Shown: positions 43,540 to 55,446 of the stretch, in pieces
How positions within the stretch are numbered: position 1 is the stretch's first letter
How the letters are laid out: each line of letters starts with the position of its first letter
The notes under the pieces: model-generated
The model's input: the letters and a program-made list of their open reading frames with translations, nothing else
The model's database searches: none
What the model was told of the DNA's origin: nothing
Made by a program: the position numbers and the translations under genes
Assembly (NCBI RefSeq): GCF_030463535.1
Contig: NC_132888.1
Span: forward strand, 8,413,581 to 8,477,580
Direction of reading: 5' to 3'
From: Salminus brasiliensis
Lineage: Eukaryota > Chordata > Actinopteri > Characiformes > Bryconidae
DNA: 64,000 bases

Positions 43540-43815
43540 AAAAAAAGGACACCATCTAAATAAGGGTTTAATGGGGCGTCCTCATGTTTTCACATTACTG
43601 AAATACATTTTTTTTTTTAGCATAATTGCACATATAGACATGTGTGCTGGGTTATAGAGACACACAACTGAAGAATTGGAAGTTTCCTGTGAGGACAAAG
43701 TTACAACACCCCCCATTTATTACTCAGATGCAGCACATCAGCCGCGGATGATTAGAGCAGGGTTAGAGAGGATTCTGGAGGAGCCCGTCTTAAAAAGTTT
43801 GATCTTTATGGTTTC
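43540..43815 (+). mobile_element. Non-autonomous Tc1/mariner copy, 5' region
   Basis: TCCTGTGAGGACAAAGTTAC, GATTAGAGCAGGGTTAGAGA and GGATTCTGGAGGAGCCCGTC match 50590-50710, which leads into the transposase N-terminus there. No transposase follows here. TCCTCATGTTTTCACATTAC at the left resembles the family's terminal repeat. Confidence 0.65.
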
Positions 43816-44133
43816 ATTGATATTTTTTTCCCCCTCTGTTCACATCAGCCTAGTGCACAAAACAAGCGTGGACTAGACGTCCTCAGCTTGCATCTTGAAA
43901 GCGTCTTGCTGAAACCTCAGTTCAGCCTCGGCCTTAAAAAAGCCCAGCAGATAGCAGTATCTCTGTCTCCATCTCCTAATCGCAGCCCACATGACTGCTT
44001 CATGTTTACACGTGCAGCCTCCATCGCCCAGTCATTAGAGAAAGCCCTGATAAAGACGAAATTCCGAACACGAGCGCCGTCGTGTCGTGTATAATGGCAT
44101 AATGGTGATTATTTTGTGCACTGCAGGGCTCTG

Positions 44134-44139
<6 letters not shown>

Positions 44140-44174
<35 letters not shown>
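44140..44174. repeat. (GT)n microsatellite
   Basis: About 18 GT dinucleotides. Confidence 0.95.
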
Positions 44175-44178
<4 letters not shown>

Positions 44179-44179
44179 C

Positions 44180-44480
44180 CCCGCTAGAAGTGCAGGACTG
44201 AAGCATACTTGCCAGCCGCCCTGACTGGCCCTCCCTGTCACACAACGCCGCGGCAGGGCCCTGTGCAGGAATGTAGAGGAGGTTTCATTGCTCATTAACG
44301 CTGCCAGCCCGCCTCTGTGGTGGCCCAGGTTTGATCATCATGGAGGAATGTTTGTGTGGTCACGGAGAGCCAGACTCAGCATGGTGTGTTAAAGTTCTCG
44401 CCCACCAGACCAGCGCCGGGCTCCGCATGCTCCTGAATAGCATGTTGTTCCTTGTTGGCGACCTGATGAGGCCAGGGCTG
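44180..44480. other. Non-repetitive GC-rich intron stretch
   Basis: Contains TCATTGCTCATTAACGCTGC and TTGATCATCATGG within GC-rich DNA that shows no repeat signature. A candidate regulatory element of nlk; inference only. Confidence 0.25.
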
Positions 44481-44814
44481 TGAGTAGTGCTGCAGTGGGA
44501 TTGGGAGAATTCAGTAGCTCGTTATTTCTTGAATATTACAATATTTATTTAATTGTGTTTTGGTTTGCGTTAATGAAGTGTTTGTAAGATGAACCCTTGC
44601 TCTCGGAGTATTGGTGCTCTCTGATGTTCTTTAAGGTGTGTCGGCCTTGGTGGGTTGATTCTACTGAAGCGAACCCTGGTGGAATTGTTCAGGTGGTATG
44701 GGTTTGTTAAGAACTAGAAGTCTAACCGTCCTGAAGCGCAGAGACTGCTGGGACTGCTCTAGATACATCACAGAACAGATACAACGTCAGACATACAACC
44801 GCAAGCTTGGTTAG

Positions 44815-44816
<2 letters not shown>

Positions 44817-44884
<68 letters not shown>
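44817..44884. repeat. (GT)n microsatellite, longest in window
   Basis: Thirty-four uninterrupted GT dinucleotides. Confidence 0.97.
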
Positions 44885-44887
<3 letters not shown>

Positions 44888-45674
44888 TTTTAATATCTGA
44901 TTCTAATGCCCATATTTAGAAACAGAGATGCACAAGTATCACATTTTCCTTTACGATACCAGATTTTCAAATATCTATCGATACAGAGTACCGATATTGG
45001 GACCAACTCTGATTTAAATACTGGATAGATGGCTATAAATCCTGAAAATTATTGATAATTATAGTGTTATACTTATATAAGTTACAAGGTGTACTTTTAA
45101 TAATAATAATAATAATAATAATAATTTTAATGATAAACTTGAAAGAACACCATTTACTGGTTGGGGAGCTCAAGTTTTAGCTATGGAAAAAAAAATAGCT
45201 ACAAAGCAGAAACAAACAATTTATGTGTTTTAAAATTCACATTTCAGAACAGTAAAAAATGCCAGTTTATAAAAACAAATAAAAAATGCAGTATTTTCAC
45301 ATTCAGGTACACGTCTGTATGTAAAAGCTAAAGTTAAACTTCAAAAACTTCAAAAGTTTAAGCAGTGCGAGATGTATATAAATAATGTAGTCTGACAAAT
45401 GAACTGAACCGCTGATATTAAAAAATCCGAATAGGCATTTGAACTCTATTGTAGTGTTTGATTACTTATTCGGGTCTCAAAAAAGGCATTAAATGCAAAT
45501 GTTAGACCTAAGCCTTTTATTTTCCTTTTTAGGTGTGAAACTCCTTCTAAAGACTTGGAAAAGGTAAAGGTTTAGAGCCTGTAAATAACCACAGGGGCAG
45601 AGTGATGCTCTGCAATAGTGATACTGCGTGTCCTTGTTTGTTCATAGCAATATTAAGTATACTAAGTGTATCTT

Positions 45675-45890
45675 GTCACTGTCAAGCCAAAACCTTGTAT
45701 GTCCAATTTTTAACTTTTGATATTTAGTCTCAAATATTTATGATGAACGAACCAATAGAAATTCCTTGGAATAGAAGCTTTTTACACTGACTTCCATTAA
45801 AAGTTAGGAAGGCTTTTTCTTTTGTCTGTAACGTTGCCATTTTGGAGGTTTGGGGAAAGCCTTACAAACCTGTCATTGCATTTTTCAATA
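45675..45890. mobile_element. GTCATGC-family MITE, diverged copy
   Basis: GTCAAGCCAAAACCTTGTAT at the left, GATGAACGAACCAATAGAAA in the middle and CCATTAAAAGTTAGGAAGGC on the right align with 28440-28659 (inverted). Confidence 0.7.
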
Positions 45891-46549
45891 GGACTGTTCT
45901 GATCTAAATCAGACAGAGTAAACTTTTCGCTATTTGTTTACTGTACTGTATTTTAAGTAGTTTTCTCAATATTGATATCGTTAAACGAACTGATCTATTG
46001 ACTGAGTATTCTTGTGTGACCTCAGTATCGGTATACCAGTATAGACGACATACTGACAAACAGTTTTAAGGATTCAGCACCGAGATGTGATTTTCGATCA
46101 TTAGTCGGTTAGCTCCATCGTAAAGCACCGAGATAACTCAGTGCCCTCCTTTCAGAGCCCACAGCCTGTTGTTAATAATTGACTTTCTTGCTTTCCCTTC
46201 TGCTACAACTTAAATGAAAATCCAAAGATCGTGTTCTGTTTGTTGGCGGGGGATTCTTCTTGTTTCCCCCTAATTTCACTGATGCCACCTAGCATTGAGT
46301 TTTCCTTTGAACGTTAACTTCATTTACAGAAATAGAAGCCTGTGTATGAGTCATTTGAACAGCTGATCCTGTGTGTTCTGTGTGTTCAGGGGGATTTACG
46401 ACATTGTTTAAATGCCTAGGTGATTAATAAGGCAATGTGCAGCAAGACTGCACAACAAAAACACCCTGCTGATTGGTTCATTTTTTTTGTTCTAACCTTT
46501 TTAATGCCATCATTCACACAGTAAGGCCTCACTTACTTGGATATGTCAA

Positions 46550-46735
46550 CACTGTCATGCGAAAAGCTTGTAAAATTGAGTTTGGCTGTTTGTTACATTG
46601 TGTCAAAATTTCATAATAAATGGACCAATAGTAAGGCTTGATTTTTTTAATTTTTATTATTTTTTTTATTTTTTTAACATTGACGTCCATTAAAAGTTTA
46701 AGTTTTTTCCTTCTCCTTTAAAGCTGCCATTTCAC
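46550..46735. mobile_element. GTCATGC-family MITE, diverged copy
   Basis: CTGTCATGCGAAAAGCTTG, TAATAAATGGACCAATAG and GTCCATTAAAAGTTTAAG in the family order. Confidence 0.72.
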
Positions 46736-46739
46736 ATCA

Positions 46740-47170
46740 GTTCAAATTTTACCCCTATTTCTCCTATGTTGGTACTGCCAATTAACCCACCCATTTGTAG
46801 CTCCTGCTAGCACTAGCAATGCTCCCTCCACTACCTCCTTAGTAAGGACAAAAAAGACAGACGTCTGCTCCGATCCAAGTAAAGCCAGCCATCCTGTCTT
46901 TTGGAACTGCCGTCGATGCGCTTGGAGGAAAGAGCCAGGTCCCCAGCTCGGCCACACCTGCTAACTGACGCCTGTGCTGGCCAACATCGCATTCAGAGTG
47001 GTGATGGGGAAAGAGCGCCATCTACCCGCCCACGGCGAGAGCACGGCACCAGTTGTGCTCTCTCTGACTCCGGCCGCTGATGGCAAAGCAGCATGGCTTG
47101 AGATTTGAACTCGAGACCCCCGAGGAATAGTGGTAGCGCATTAGACCACTGAACCACTCAAAGTCCCAGA
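46740..47170 (-). mobile_element. tRNA-derived SINE
   Basis: On the minus strand the head reads GAGTGGTTCAGTGGTCTAAT, GCGCTACCAC (A box) and GTCTCGAGTTCAAATCTCAA (B box). The body follows down to about 46740 and is shared with 24455-24640 (ACGCCTGTGCTGGCC, GTGGTGATGGGGAAAG). The region's 71- and 60-codon minus frames are incidental. Confidence 0.78.
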
Positions 47171-48499
47171 GATGGAACGCTTTGGCGCTTAGGGACGCCA
47201 GATAGGGAATTGCATATTATTATACTGTTATAGTGTTATTTATCATATGGTTATTGCATGTGGAGAGTCAGTACAGTAGGGTGTAACGTGCAAAAAGGTT
47301 TTACCCGTGTTTTATTCTTTACTAAGTACCAGGATGTGCTCTCTTACCTGATTACCTCTTTGTTTTGACTGTTTTTTAAGGGGTACCATACAGATACAGA
47401 CCGCCTGGAGCTTTTAGTACCGCTAGCTCGAAAGGCTTACAAACAGGACGCGCGACCGCAGCAGTCAGAAGCAGCTCTTAAGAGGCCCTGCGTTTGGCAG
47501 ATGCACGGGCCGAGTAGAGAGACGGCTTACCTTTGAAGTGCGAGGGGGGGCGAGAGTGCTCAGGAGTGTGCATGTTAACCCTTTTGTCACCTATCTCTAG
47601 CTATTCTGAGCCGCATCTGCATCCGGGGAGCCGCACTCTGCGGCCTGATCTCGACAGCAACAAAGACAGGGGCCTCTCGTTCTCTGCGTCTTTGTTTCTT
47701 TGGCTTCTTTTTCCTTCTTATCTGCGTCTTTTTTCTCATTCTTCCCCTCTGTCTTTATCGGCAGCGGCCTTTTCTTTGTATGTTTCTTCAGCTTCAGCTC
47801 CCTGAACTCATAAAGGCAGCGAGCGTTCTCAGAGCTGTCTCAGTTTTCATTGAGATTTAATCAGTGTTTGTCTCGGACATAAAGCTCGTAAAGAAAGTGT
47901 GAAACCTTTTAAAAAGACACGCCGGCTCTATGCGGTCTGGTCTGGAGCAGAGGTCTGCTTTGCTGTAGCAGCAGCAGAGCGAAGACCAGCCCGTTAATTA
48001 AAAGTCTATGCTAAGGATGAACCATTTGCTTTGGAGCCCTGATGCTTCTGACATTGCTCATGCCTATTTTTAGCTGTCCCATTATGTGTCACTCTGGATG
48101 CAGAGCATCATTTATCTGCATTTCTGAGGAATTATGTAGCGTGGGAGGTGTTTATGGTCACTTTTTAGGTTTGGGGTTATGTAATGGCTGAAAGGGGTCG
48201 GGACTTTCTGAGTAATCGGTAACTCAGTATATCCACTTCAGGAAGTGCTCTGAGACACGTCTGAGCCACATATTATATCCAAGAAGCATTCGACAACCAA
48301 AACTCCACCCAGTACAACCGAAACACCTGTAATAATTGCCACCCAATGAGCAGATTTGCATATTCCGTCCCACACAGTGATCAGATTTCAGTCTGACTAA
48401 CCAGACACACATTTGACTACCCACTGTAAACGCATGTGGCTGAAATCGATCCAGATACTAGTCAGAAGAGTTAACCAGGTCTAAACAGGGTCTTGGATG

Positions 48500-49088
48500 C
48501 AAATGGGACATCTGGAACTCATGGATATCACCAAATGCTGAGTTTCCTCTGTTGAGGTTCTTGGCCAGGCCTTGAGTTCTGCGGCAGCCTTCAGTGGCTG
48601 CTTGTTTGTGGGTCTTTCTGCTTCAGTTTAGTCCTCAGTAGGTGAAAAGCTGCTCAATCAGGTTGAGGTCAGATGACTGACTCAGCCACTTAAGAACTTT
48701 GCTTTTTTTGGCCTTAAGAAGCTCTTGGTCTGCTTTTTTTTCTGGGGTATATTTTGGGTCATTGTATCACCATCCTGTCAGTTTTGCAGTATTTGACTGA
48801 ATCTGAGCAGAACGTACAGCCCTATACACTTCAGAATCCATCCTGACTCTTCTGTCGTCAGTCACTTCATCAATAAACACCAGCTGATTGGCAGCCATAT
48901 AAGCCCATGCCGTAACAATGCCTCCGCCATGTTTGACAGGTGATGTGCATGGGTATGCTTCAGGTCACAAACCTTTCGTTCTCTGTTGATCTCAAGTTGA
49001 TCTTGGTTTCGTCTGTCCAAACAGTCTTGTTGTCCTGGCCTTTTTTTGTGTTGTTCTTCTGAGCGATTGCGTCTGAGTGGTTTGCATC
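48500..49088 (-). pseudogene. Tc1/mariner transposase relic
   Basis: Shares its layout and much of its sequence with the relic at 29985-30930: GGCTGCTTGTTTGTGGGT, TTTTGGGTCATTGTATCACC, ACAATGCCTCCGCCATGTTT, GAGTGGTTTGCATCTTG. Many frameshifts and stops. It abuts a piece of a different Tc1 family in the opposite orientation. Confidence 0.82.
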
Positions 49089-49092
49089 TTGA

Positions 49093-49292
49093 GGTATCCA
49101 TAGAGGCCCCACCCACCTCACAACTTACAGGACTTAAAGAATCTGCTGCTAACGTCCCGGTGCCAGACACCACAGGACGCCTTCTGAGGTCTTGTGAGGT
49201 CCGTGTCTCGAATGATCAGATCTGTCGTGGCGACACAAGGGAACCTCTTCAATATTATACGTGTGGTGCTAATGTTTTGGCTGATTGTTGAA
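49093..49292 (+). pseudogene. Tc1/mariner transposase C-terminal fragment, second family
   Basis: Reads EAPPTSQLTGL in one frame and QDLKNLLLTSRCQTPQD in another, the C-terminal end of the transposase family of 37690-38085 (shared: CTGCTGCTAACGTCCCGGTG against CTGCTGCTAGTGTCTTGGAG). Ends with GTGGTGCTAATGTTTTGGC, the family's terminal repeat. Confidence 0.82.
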
Positions 49293-49999
49293 GATCTACA
49301 CTGTGTGACTGTCTGAGCCTGTTTTTGTCTCCCAACTGGGTTTAGCTCAGCTTCATTAAGCCAGCGTAGGTGTGTCGGTTATGTCACCGAAACTAATAAA
49401 GCCTGGCTGCATCCTGACAGCCTTCACATCGCTAATGTTAGATAGCTCTGCTCAGGACCGGCCTTCATCAGAACTTCAGAAAATGTCACATTTTGAGTTT
49501 GAAAACTTTATTAATTGAAACTTATCCACTAAAACCTGCTCATCTAGTAGCAACACTAACACCAAAGACTTTCCTGCATGGATTTCGTTAAGTACAATTC
49601 CACTAAATGCTTATCGGGAGGCAAATGAGCATTTTAATCCCGTATTGCTTTGCAACTGCAGCAGTGCTCCATGTGACTCCACTAACATGATTAGTCAGAG
49701 TACTTGTAATCATGGTAACACGCAAGGTGGGGCGAGTTAAACCATTTGCGCTGCACTGTTTGAGACAAGCAGGTTGATTTTATTTATTTATTTATTGATC
49801 ACAGACAATGTCGCACTCAACGCGTCCAAGTGTGATTGAAACTGAGGACATACTGTGAGTAATCAGACCTCCATACAAGCTAGCCTGCCTTACTGAAAGC
49901 TTAAGCGGCAGGCTGGGTCTGAACAATGATCTGTGATCTCAGTTCAGCTCTTGCTTTTCTCCTCCTTTCTCTTGCTTATCTATTTAAGAGTATACTGTA

Positions 50000-50265
50000 T
50001 ATCGGTGCTGTCCAACGAAAACCATGTATCTCTATTTTTGTCCGTTTTTAGTGTCCTCCATGGTTTGGACCCTGTAGCTGCTTCTGTACACGGTGTAAAT
50101 TAAGAAATGTTACTCTAAATTACTTATATTATAATAAATATACGAAACTCTTATTTTACATTGACCTCCATTCAAAGTTAAGCACATTTTTGCCTTCTTC
50201 TTCAGAGTCAATATTTTGGACCATGTTTTTCATTGGACAACAACGATAAGTCTCATTCCAAGTCT
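50000..50265. mobile_element. GTCATGC-family MITE, heavily diverged copy
   Basis: ACCATGTATCTCTATTTTTG and GACCTCCATTCAAAGTTAAG, then TTGCCTTCTTCTTCAGAG, in the family order. Confidence 0.55.
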
Positions 50266-50429
50266 CACATAGGCAAAATGTTTTAAGCTGTGGTTGAGCA
50301 TTCCTTGACGTTTCAGTGAAAACACAGCATTGGTGAAAATGACGGTGGTGATCTCACTATGTTATTTGAAATAATGCATCACCACTTTGCAGCATTTGGC
50401 TGATGCTCTTGGCCAGAGCGACTGGCAGT

Positions 50430-51060
50430 GATGTGAAAAATTAGGACACTGTATGGAAACCTTTTGTCTTTTTAAACATATTTAAATATGTGGATTTTGG
50501 ATCTTCATTTGAACAGTGTTGAAAGATTAGGCTTAAATAACTAAGCACATACAACTGAATAAATCTGAGGAATGTAATTAATAGAGATGAAATTTTCTTG
50601 TGAGGAGAACACCTCCACATGTATGAGTTTTTAAAAATCCCTAAAATCAGAATGTGTAGATGATCAGAGCATGGTTTGAGAGGATTCTGGAGGAGTCTGT
50701 CTTATTTAAACCTCAGACGTTCAGTCTGGTTTGCTCTTGATTGAAGTTGAAGGGAGTGGTGAAGAAGATCAGCATGGCCAGATCCAAAGAGCTCTCTGAG
50801 GCCTTCAGAAAGAAAGTTGTAGATGCAGATGATGCTGGCAAGGGTCTCAGAACAGTCAGACGTGAGCCGCATAATTTACAAGTGAAACAACTGCCAACAT
50901 GGTCAGATCAGGCCGACCCAGCAAGTTCAGCCCAAGAGCAACACCACAAGCCGGTACAGAAGTCTCCAACAATCCTAAAATCTCAACACGGGATCTACAG
51001 ATAGCTCCTGATGAACAGTCGATGTCTGAGTAGAGCATCAGCTACCATCAGAGTACACAA
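50430..51060 (+). pseudogene. Tc1/mariner N-terminal transposase relic with 5' flank
   Basis: 50741-51004 stays open for 87 codons and includes MARSKELSEAFRKKVVDADD, the DNA-binding N-terminus of a Tc1-like transposase. Soon after AGKG it leaves the family's reading frame. The 5' flank includes AAAAATTAGGACACTGTATG (terminal repeat) and TGAGAGGATTCTGGAGGAGT, also found at 43540-43815. Confidence 0.85.
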
Positions 51061-51727
51061 GTAATGTTTGCAAGAGAACCTCTGGAACCAAGGACCTCAA
51101 ACCCTAATATACCCAGTACGCTACACTAGCCACATGCTAAGTATTTTTCAATGGCAGTAATTCAGCAGGTAATACTCCCTAAATTGGACAAATACAGCAA
51201 ATACAGCCACAGGATTAAGGTCCCATCTTCTCCAACAGTGTTAATAGCGAAATCTAGTTGTGCAGAGATGGTTGATGGTATGGGACGAAGTTTGGAGAAA
51301 GCCTTCCATCTCCCGTCCAGCTGTGGTTGAGAGTTTAGGGAAATGGACACACATTTGGATGCTGGAACCACATCCACCGATAGGTTGTTTTTCTTTTCTT
51401 TATGGTCATTTGAATACGTCTGGCCTTGTGTCTGGTTTGTTTGTCACCCATTCAAAGCAGAGAAAAGGAGCATAGCTTAAGCCAAGCCAACCCTGCCTTT
51501 CTCCCTTTCAGAACACCCTGCTGCAGGATTATGAACGCTGGGTTGCTGAAGCGCTGAGATATAACGATCCAGTGTAACGATGATACCGGAACCACAAAGC
51601 CTGGTACTGAACCTGAAGCTTTCAGGTTAAGTCATTATACGTTAAAGTGCTCCATTTAAGAGAGCCATCGTGCTCAAACACTCGCCTATCCTCCAGGAGG
51701 AAACACTGTATGTAGCTAAAATGACTG

Positions 51728-51960
51728 CACCTCAGGGTGGCACAGTGGTGCAGCAGGTACTGCACACCGCTGAGCATCAGGGGCCTGGGGTTGTGGGTTC
51801 GATCTTTGCTCTGGTCTCTGTCTGTGAGGAGTTTGGTTTATATTCCTCATATGGGTCCGCAAGGGGAACACTGGCGTCCTGTCCAGGGTAGTCCTGCCTA
51901 GTCCCTGTACCCTGTACACCATGACCTTGACCAGGGTCACGCAGATGAGGAGATGAATGG
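51728..51960 (+). mobile_element. tRNA-derived SINE, second type
   Basis: GGTGGCACAGTGGTGCAGCA (A-box-like), GGGTTGTGGGTTCGATCTTT (B-box-like), then GGCGTCCTGTCCAGGGTAG, CCTGTACACCATGACCTTGA and GATGAGGAGATGAATGG as the tail. Confidence 0.75.
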
Positions 51961-52617
51961 ACTTCACTTCAGCTGCACTCTTTAAAATAAAGGTGCTATC
52001 AAGGGTTCTTTGCGTGATGCCACAGAAGAACCCCCTCTTGGTTTTTGGGGTCTTTTCCAGTGTAGGGCCAAGCGGATCTGAGCACAGTGGGTAGCTAGTT
52101 TTCTCAGCACTTAGGGCCGCAGAACCGTCCAGTGGGAGGGCTTAGTGACAGAGGGATCCTCTGATTGACTCCATATTTGCGCCACATCATGGATCAGAGA
52201 TCTAATAGGTACCCAGAGTAATACAACACGAGGCTAAGGGCCTCCTCCAACATTGCTACTGCAGCACTGGCATGCCGGCTACCGGGCTCGTCCAACATGG
52301 CTACCCCACAGAGTTAGCACAGCCCAGCTTACTCAGCGAAAACTAGCACTGCCTCCGTGAGGCAAACTCTTACAAATAACTGTAAGAGCTGTGAGACTGA
52401 TTTTGAGACCTTTAGGCCGGGACCACCGCTATAGCTATGTGTTAGTATCGTGCTTCCTGCATGCCGGGGTGGTCACACACTTGCGTCAGATCTTACTAAG
52501 TGGATTCCAACATTATATAGCACTACATCTATAAATTCACCTCCTTGACGTGGTTTGAGATGAGTGTGATTTATGCGTTACGGCGTCAGTAAGTTAGTTA
52601 GCGTTAGCTAGCTACAT

Positions 52618-52735
52618 TAGGCAGGCTCAGCGGTTAGAGCGCCGGGCTATTGATAACAGGGTTGTGGGTTCGATACCCGGGCTCTGCAAGCTACCACCGC
52701 TCTGGGTGTGTGTGTGTACTCACTGCCCCTAATTC

Positions 52736-52782
<47 letters not shown>

Positions 52783-52850
52783 CACTACCACAGATGGGTT
52801 AAATGTGGAGGGCACGTTTCGCTGTACAGTTACAGATATGTGCACCTTTA
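52618..52850 (+). mobile_element. tRNA-derived SINE, third type, with internal (GT)n
   Basis: Head GGCTCAGCGGTTAGAGCGCC and GGGTTGTGGGTTCGATACCC, a (GT)n run at 52740-52781, then TCACTACCACAGATGGGTTA and GTGGAGGGCACGTTTCGCTG. It looks like a tRNA at first, but no acceptor-stem pairing is present. A reverse fragment lies at 26965-27070. Confidence 0.82.
52740..52781. repeat. (GT)n microsatellite inside a SINE
   Basis: About 20 GT dinucleotides. Confidence 0.95.
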
Positions 52851-53617
52851 CTTTAGGCTTGCAGTTGTAGGACGAGGCGAAAGAGTGAAACCGTCGCATA
52901 GGTATTACGAGACGCTGTTGGTGCACTTTCTGCTCCAGATTTAGCAACACGGTAAATGGAAAAATGAAACCATAACCAGTCTGACTGGTCTCAGTAGTAC
53001 AGTACAGCCTCAGTAGCCTTTTAGCCCCGCAGGTTCTTCCCAAATAGGTTCTTCACCAATTTGAATGTTCTTCTGCGGCATCGCTCAAAGAACCCTCTGC
53101 AGCACCCTCTACATTTACTTCACTCCAATCCTCAAATCCAATGTGTTCTCTCGCGCTCTCTCTCTCTGATGGGTCTGCTCTGGAGGTCTCTCTGAAAACA
53201 TTGGCTGCCCCCTGAACGGATGACAGTGAGCAGTCTTGAAAGAGCTGGCCTTTCCAGTGCGTGTTTAGTCCTCGACTGTGCGATCTCACTGCATGAGACG
53301 AGCTGAGGCCAACGGTGGCGGTTGGTGATCAGTAAGGCCTGAGTCAGTGTTTGCTTCACACTCTGCTCAGCGTGGTGGAGAGAAGCCAGGAATGCCCATG
53401 TACATCTGCTCCCACACTGTATGCATGGCCTTCCCAGGAGTCTCTTTGGAGGCTTTGCAGTGGGCATGCAGTGATCACGTCCAGCACAGTACGATTCAGT
53501 AAAGGCTTCAGTAAGGAGATATGCACTAACTAATAGGCCATATCTCTTGTCCATATATGACTTTGTTCCAAGTCATTTTGGAGCATTTTTCTATTGGTCA
53601 ATTTACTTGTTGGCTTG

Positions 53618-53742
53618 AAACTGTGGAGGAATCCCCTTAAGGTGCTTTGAGGGAACTTAAAGACACTATTTTTTTTTTTTTTAGAAGAAAAGGTTTCCTT
53701 GAAGGTTCCTCAGAGCACCTTAAGAGGTTCCTCCACAGTTTT
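53618..53742. repeat. Fold-back element with GAGGTTCCTC arms
   Basis: AAACTGTGGAGGAATCCCCT at the left pairs with AAGAGGTTCCTCCACAGTTT at the right. Pairing continues inward through TTAAGGTGCTTTGAGGGAAC / GGTTCCTCAGAGCACC. The arms are about 40 bp with a few mismatches, around a poly-T-containing loop. Related to 30955-31085. Confidence 0.8.
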
Positions 53743-53789
53743 AAACTCGAAGAACTCCTTAAAGTACCTTTAGCAGTGTAGGACAACAG

Positions 53790-54128
53790 CCAGATTCACA
53801 TTATGCAAAAAAGCACCACCCTACCTCATCCAACTTCAAAGGCATTAATGAAGCACTGATCATCATTCCAGAAAACACAGTTCTTCCACTGCTCCACAGC
53901 TCAATGCTATACCCCTCTAGCCCACCCCTGGCATTAGGCATATTAAGCATAGTCCTAGTCTATTGACCATACTATTCTATTGGCAATACTTGCTCTACAT
54001 GGACTAGGTGTGTGTCTGTGTGTGTGTGTGTGCATTTGCACATCTGTGTCAGCAATGGTTGCAACCTAAAGTAGCCTAACACATTCATTAGAAGGGATGT
54101 CCGCAAATATTTGGACATGCAGTGTATT
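53790..54128 (+). mobile_element. Tc1/mariner-derived MITE, 5'-truncated
   Basis: CTGCTCCACAGCTCAATGCT, CATTCATTAGAAGGGATGTC and ATATTTGGACATGCAGTGTA. Same orientation as 62128-62620, missing its first third. Confidence 0.82.
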
Positions 54129-54299
54129 TTTTTTTTTAGTTAAATTGATGAAGTTCAGTTTGCTCTACTTACAGTAAGACCAGTGGCAAATATGTGGCCC
54201 CAGAGTACAATACACAGCACAAGGTTACATGAGTGTTTCACATCGTCTTACATAAAGCTTCTTTCCACATAAAGGAAATGTGAAAAGTGGTAGATAAAG

Positions 54300-55030
54300 C
54301 CACTACGTTGGGAAATTCAGGAAGTCCTCTGGGAGAGAAAGAGAAAGGCTGTTTGTGGCAGTGAAGTCTCTCGATGGTGCGTCATCGTCATTGGCGTTGT
54401 CCGTCCAGAGCCGTGGCTCGGCTGCAGAGCTGAAGCTGTTTTCAGTGTGCTTCTGCCGACACCACCACAGCCCCCACACGATACAGGACTCGAGCGAGAG
54501 AGGAGGGAAGTGGCCGTGGCGTCTGCCATTACTGGAAGCTTCTCCAGCCAGAATGGTCCCTAGGCGCTGTGATCCATTTGTCTAGAGCATTGTTTGGCCT
54601 CCTTAAGTGGTTTACAGAAGGAGATTGAGCACATGGTCGGGCAAATTTCTTCCTCTCAGTGCCTGATATGGATTGAATTAACACAAATCTCCACACAACA
54701 TTGGATTATTAGGTCTCATCCATAAGTTTGGCTTTGAGAAACTGTCTGAGAATATCATGCACTCGCTCCTTCTGCAATTTTTAGCGTTTATTATCCGTGC
54801 TGTTGTGCTGCAAGGTGGAACAGTCGTGCCGTTAACCCTTGGAAATGGCAGTTACTGCCGACAGTAACAATAGTGCTGTTTCTGACTCAGAGCTCAAGGA
54901 AACCAGTAAAAAGTTTAATTAGTTTAGTTATTATTTATTTTATTTTATTTTAATAAAAAGAAAAAATTGGTTAAATTTTTATCCCCGTTTTTTTTTTTTT
55001 TTTTACCCAACCCACTCATTAGTCCTCTCC
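54300..55030. other. Intron stretch without assignable feature
   Basis: The overlapping 70-76-codon frames at 54317-54585 on both strands show no domain. 54920-55010 is A/T-homopolymer-rich. Confidence 0.45.
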
Positions 55031-55045
55031 AGAAGCGTATCTATA

Positions 55046-55446
55046 TTTGTGGTCGTGTCTAGTCCCTGTAGAGAAGTACTGTCAATAGAACAGGACTCTC
55101 TAGAGCAGATAAACATGAACCTACTGGCATCATGCTGCCTAATGCCAGGCGTGGGCTAGAGGGGTATAAAGCCCCAGCATTGAGCTGTGGAGCAGTGTAG
55201 AGAACTGTTGGAGATGAGGTAGGTGGTGAACATCCAACATATTGTCCTGCCTACAACTCTTGTCACTGAATACAATCAAATCCTCACGGCAGTGCTGCAA
55301 AATCTAATGGAAAGCCTTCCCTGGACAGTACAGACAGTTACTCCAACATAAGCAGGATAAACTCTTTTTTTTTTTTTTTATGCCCTTGATTTCAGAAGAA
55401 ACCATAAATGAGCAGGTGTCCCAATACTTTTGTCCATGTAGAGTTT
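55046..55446 (-). mobile_element. Tc1/mariner-derived MITE
   Basis: CTAGTCCCTGTAGAGAAGTA, GGGCTAGAGGGGTATAAAGC, and CCCAATACTTTTGTCCATGT at the end. Opposite orientation to 62128-62620. Confidence 0.84.

Noticed and set aside
44928..46055. hAT element suggested by CAGAGATGCACAAGTATC and AGTATCGGTATACC
   Set aside because: I could not find matching termini with an 8-bp duplication; the two ends do not form a convincing inverted repeat.
47533..47805. 90-codon frame in nlk intron 1
   Set aside because: Composition is Ser/Leu/Phe-rich from a pyrimidine tract; no family match or splice context.
52618..52690. tRNA gene
   Set aside because: A- and B-box-like sequences are present but acceptor and anticodon stems do not pair, and a SINE body follows. 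The same applies at 26965-27070, 43180-43260, 47100-47170 and 51728-51790.
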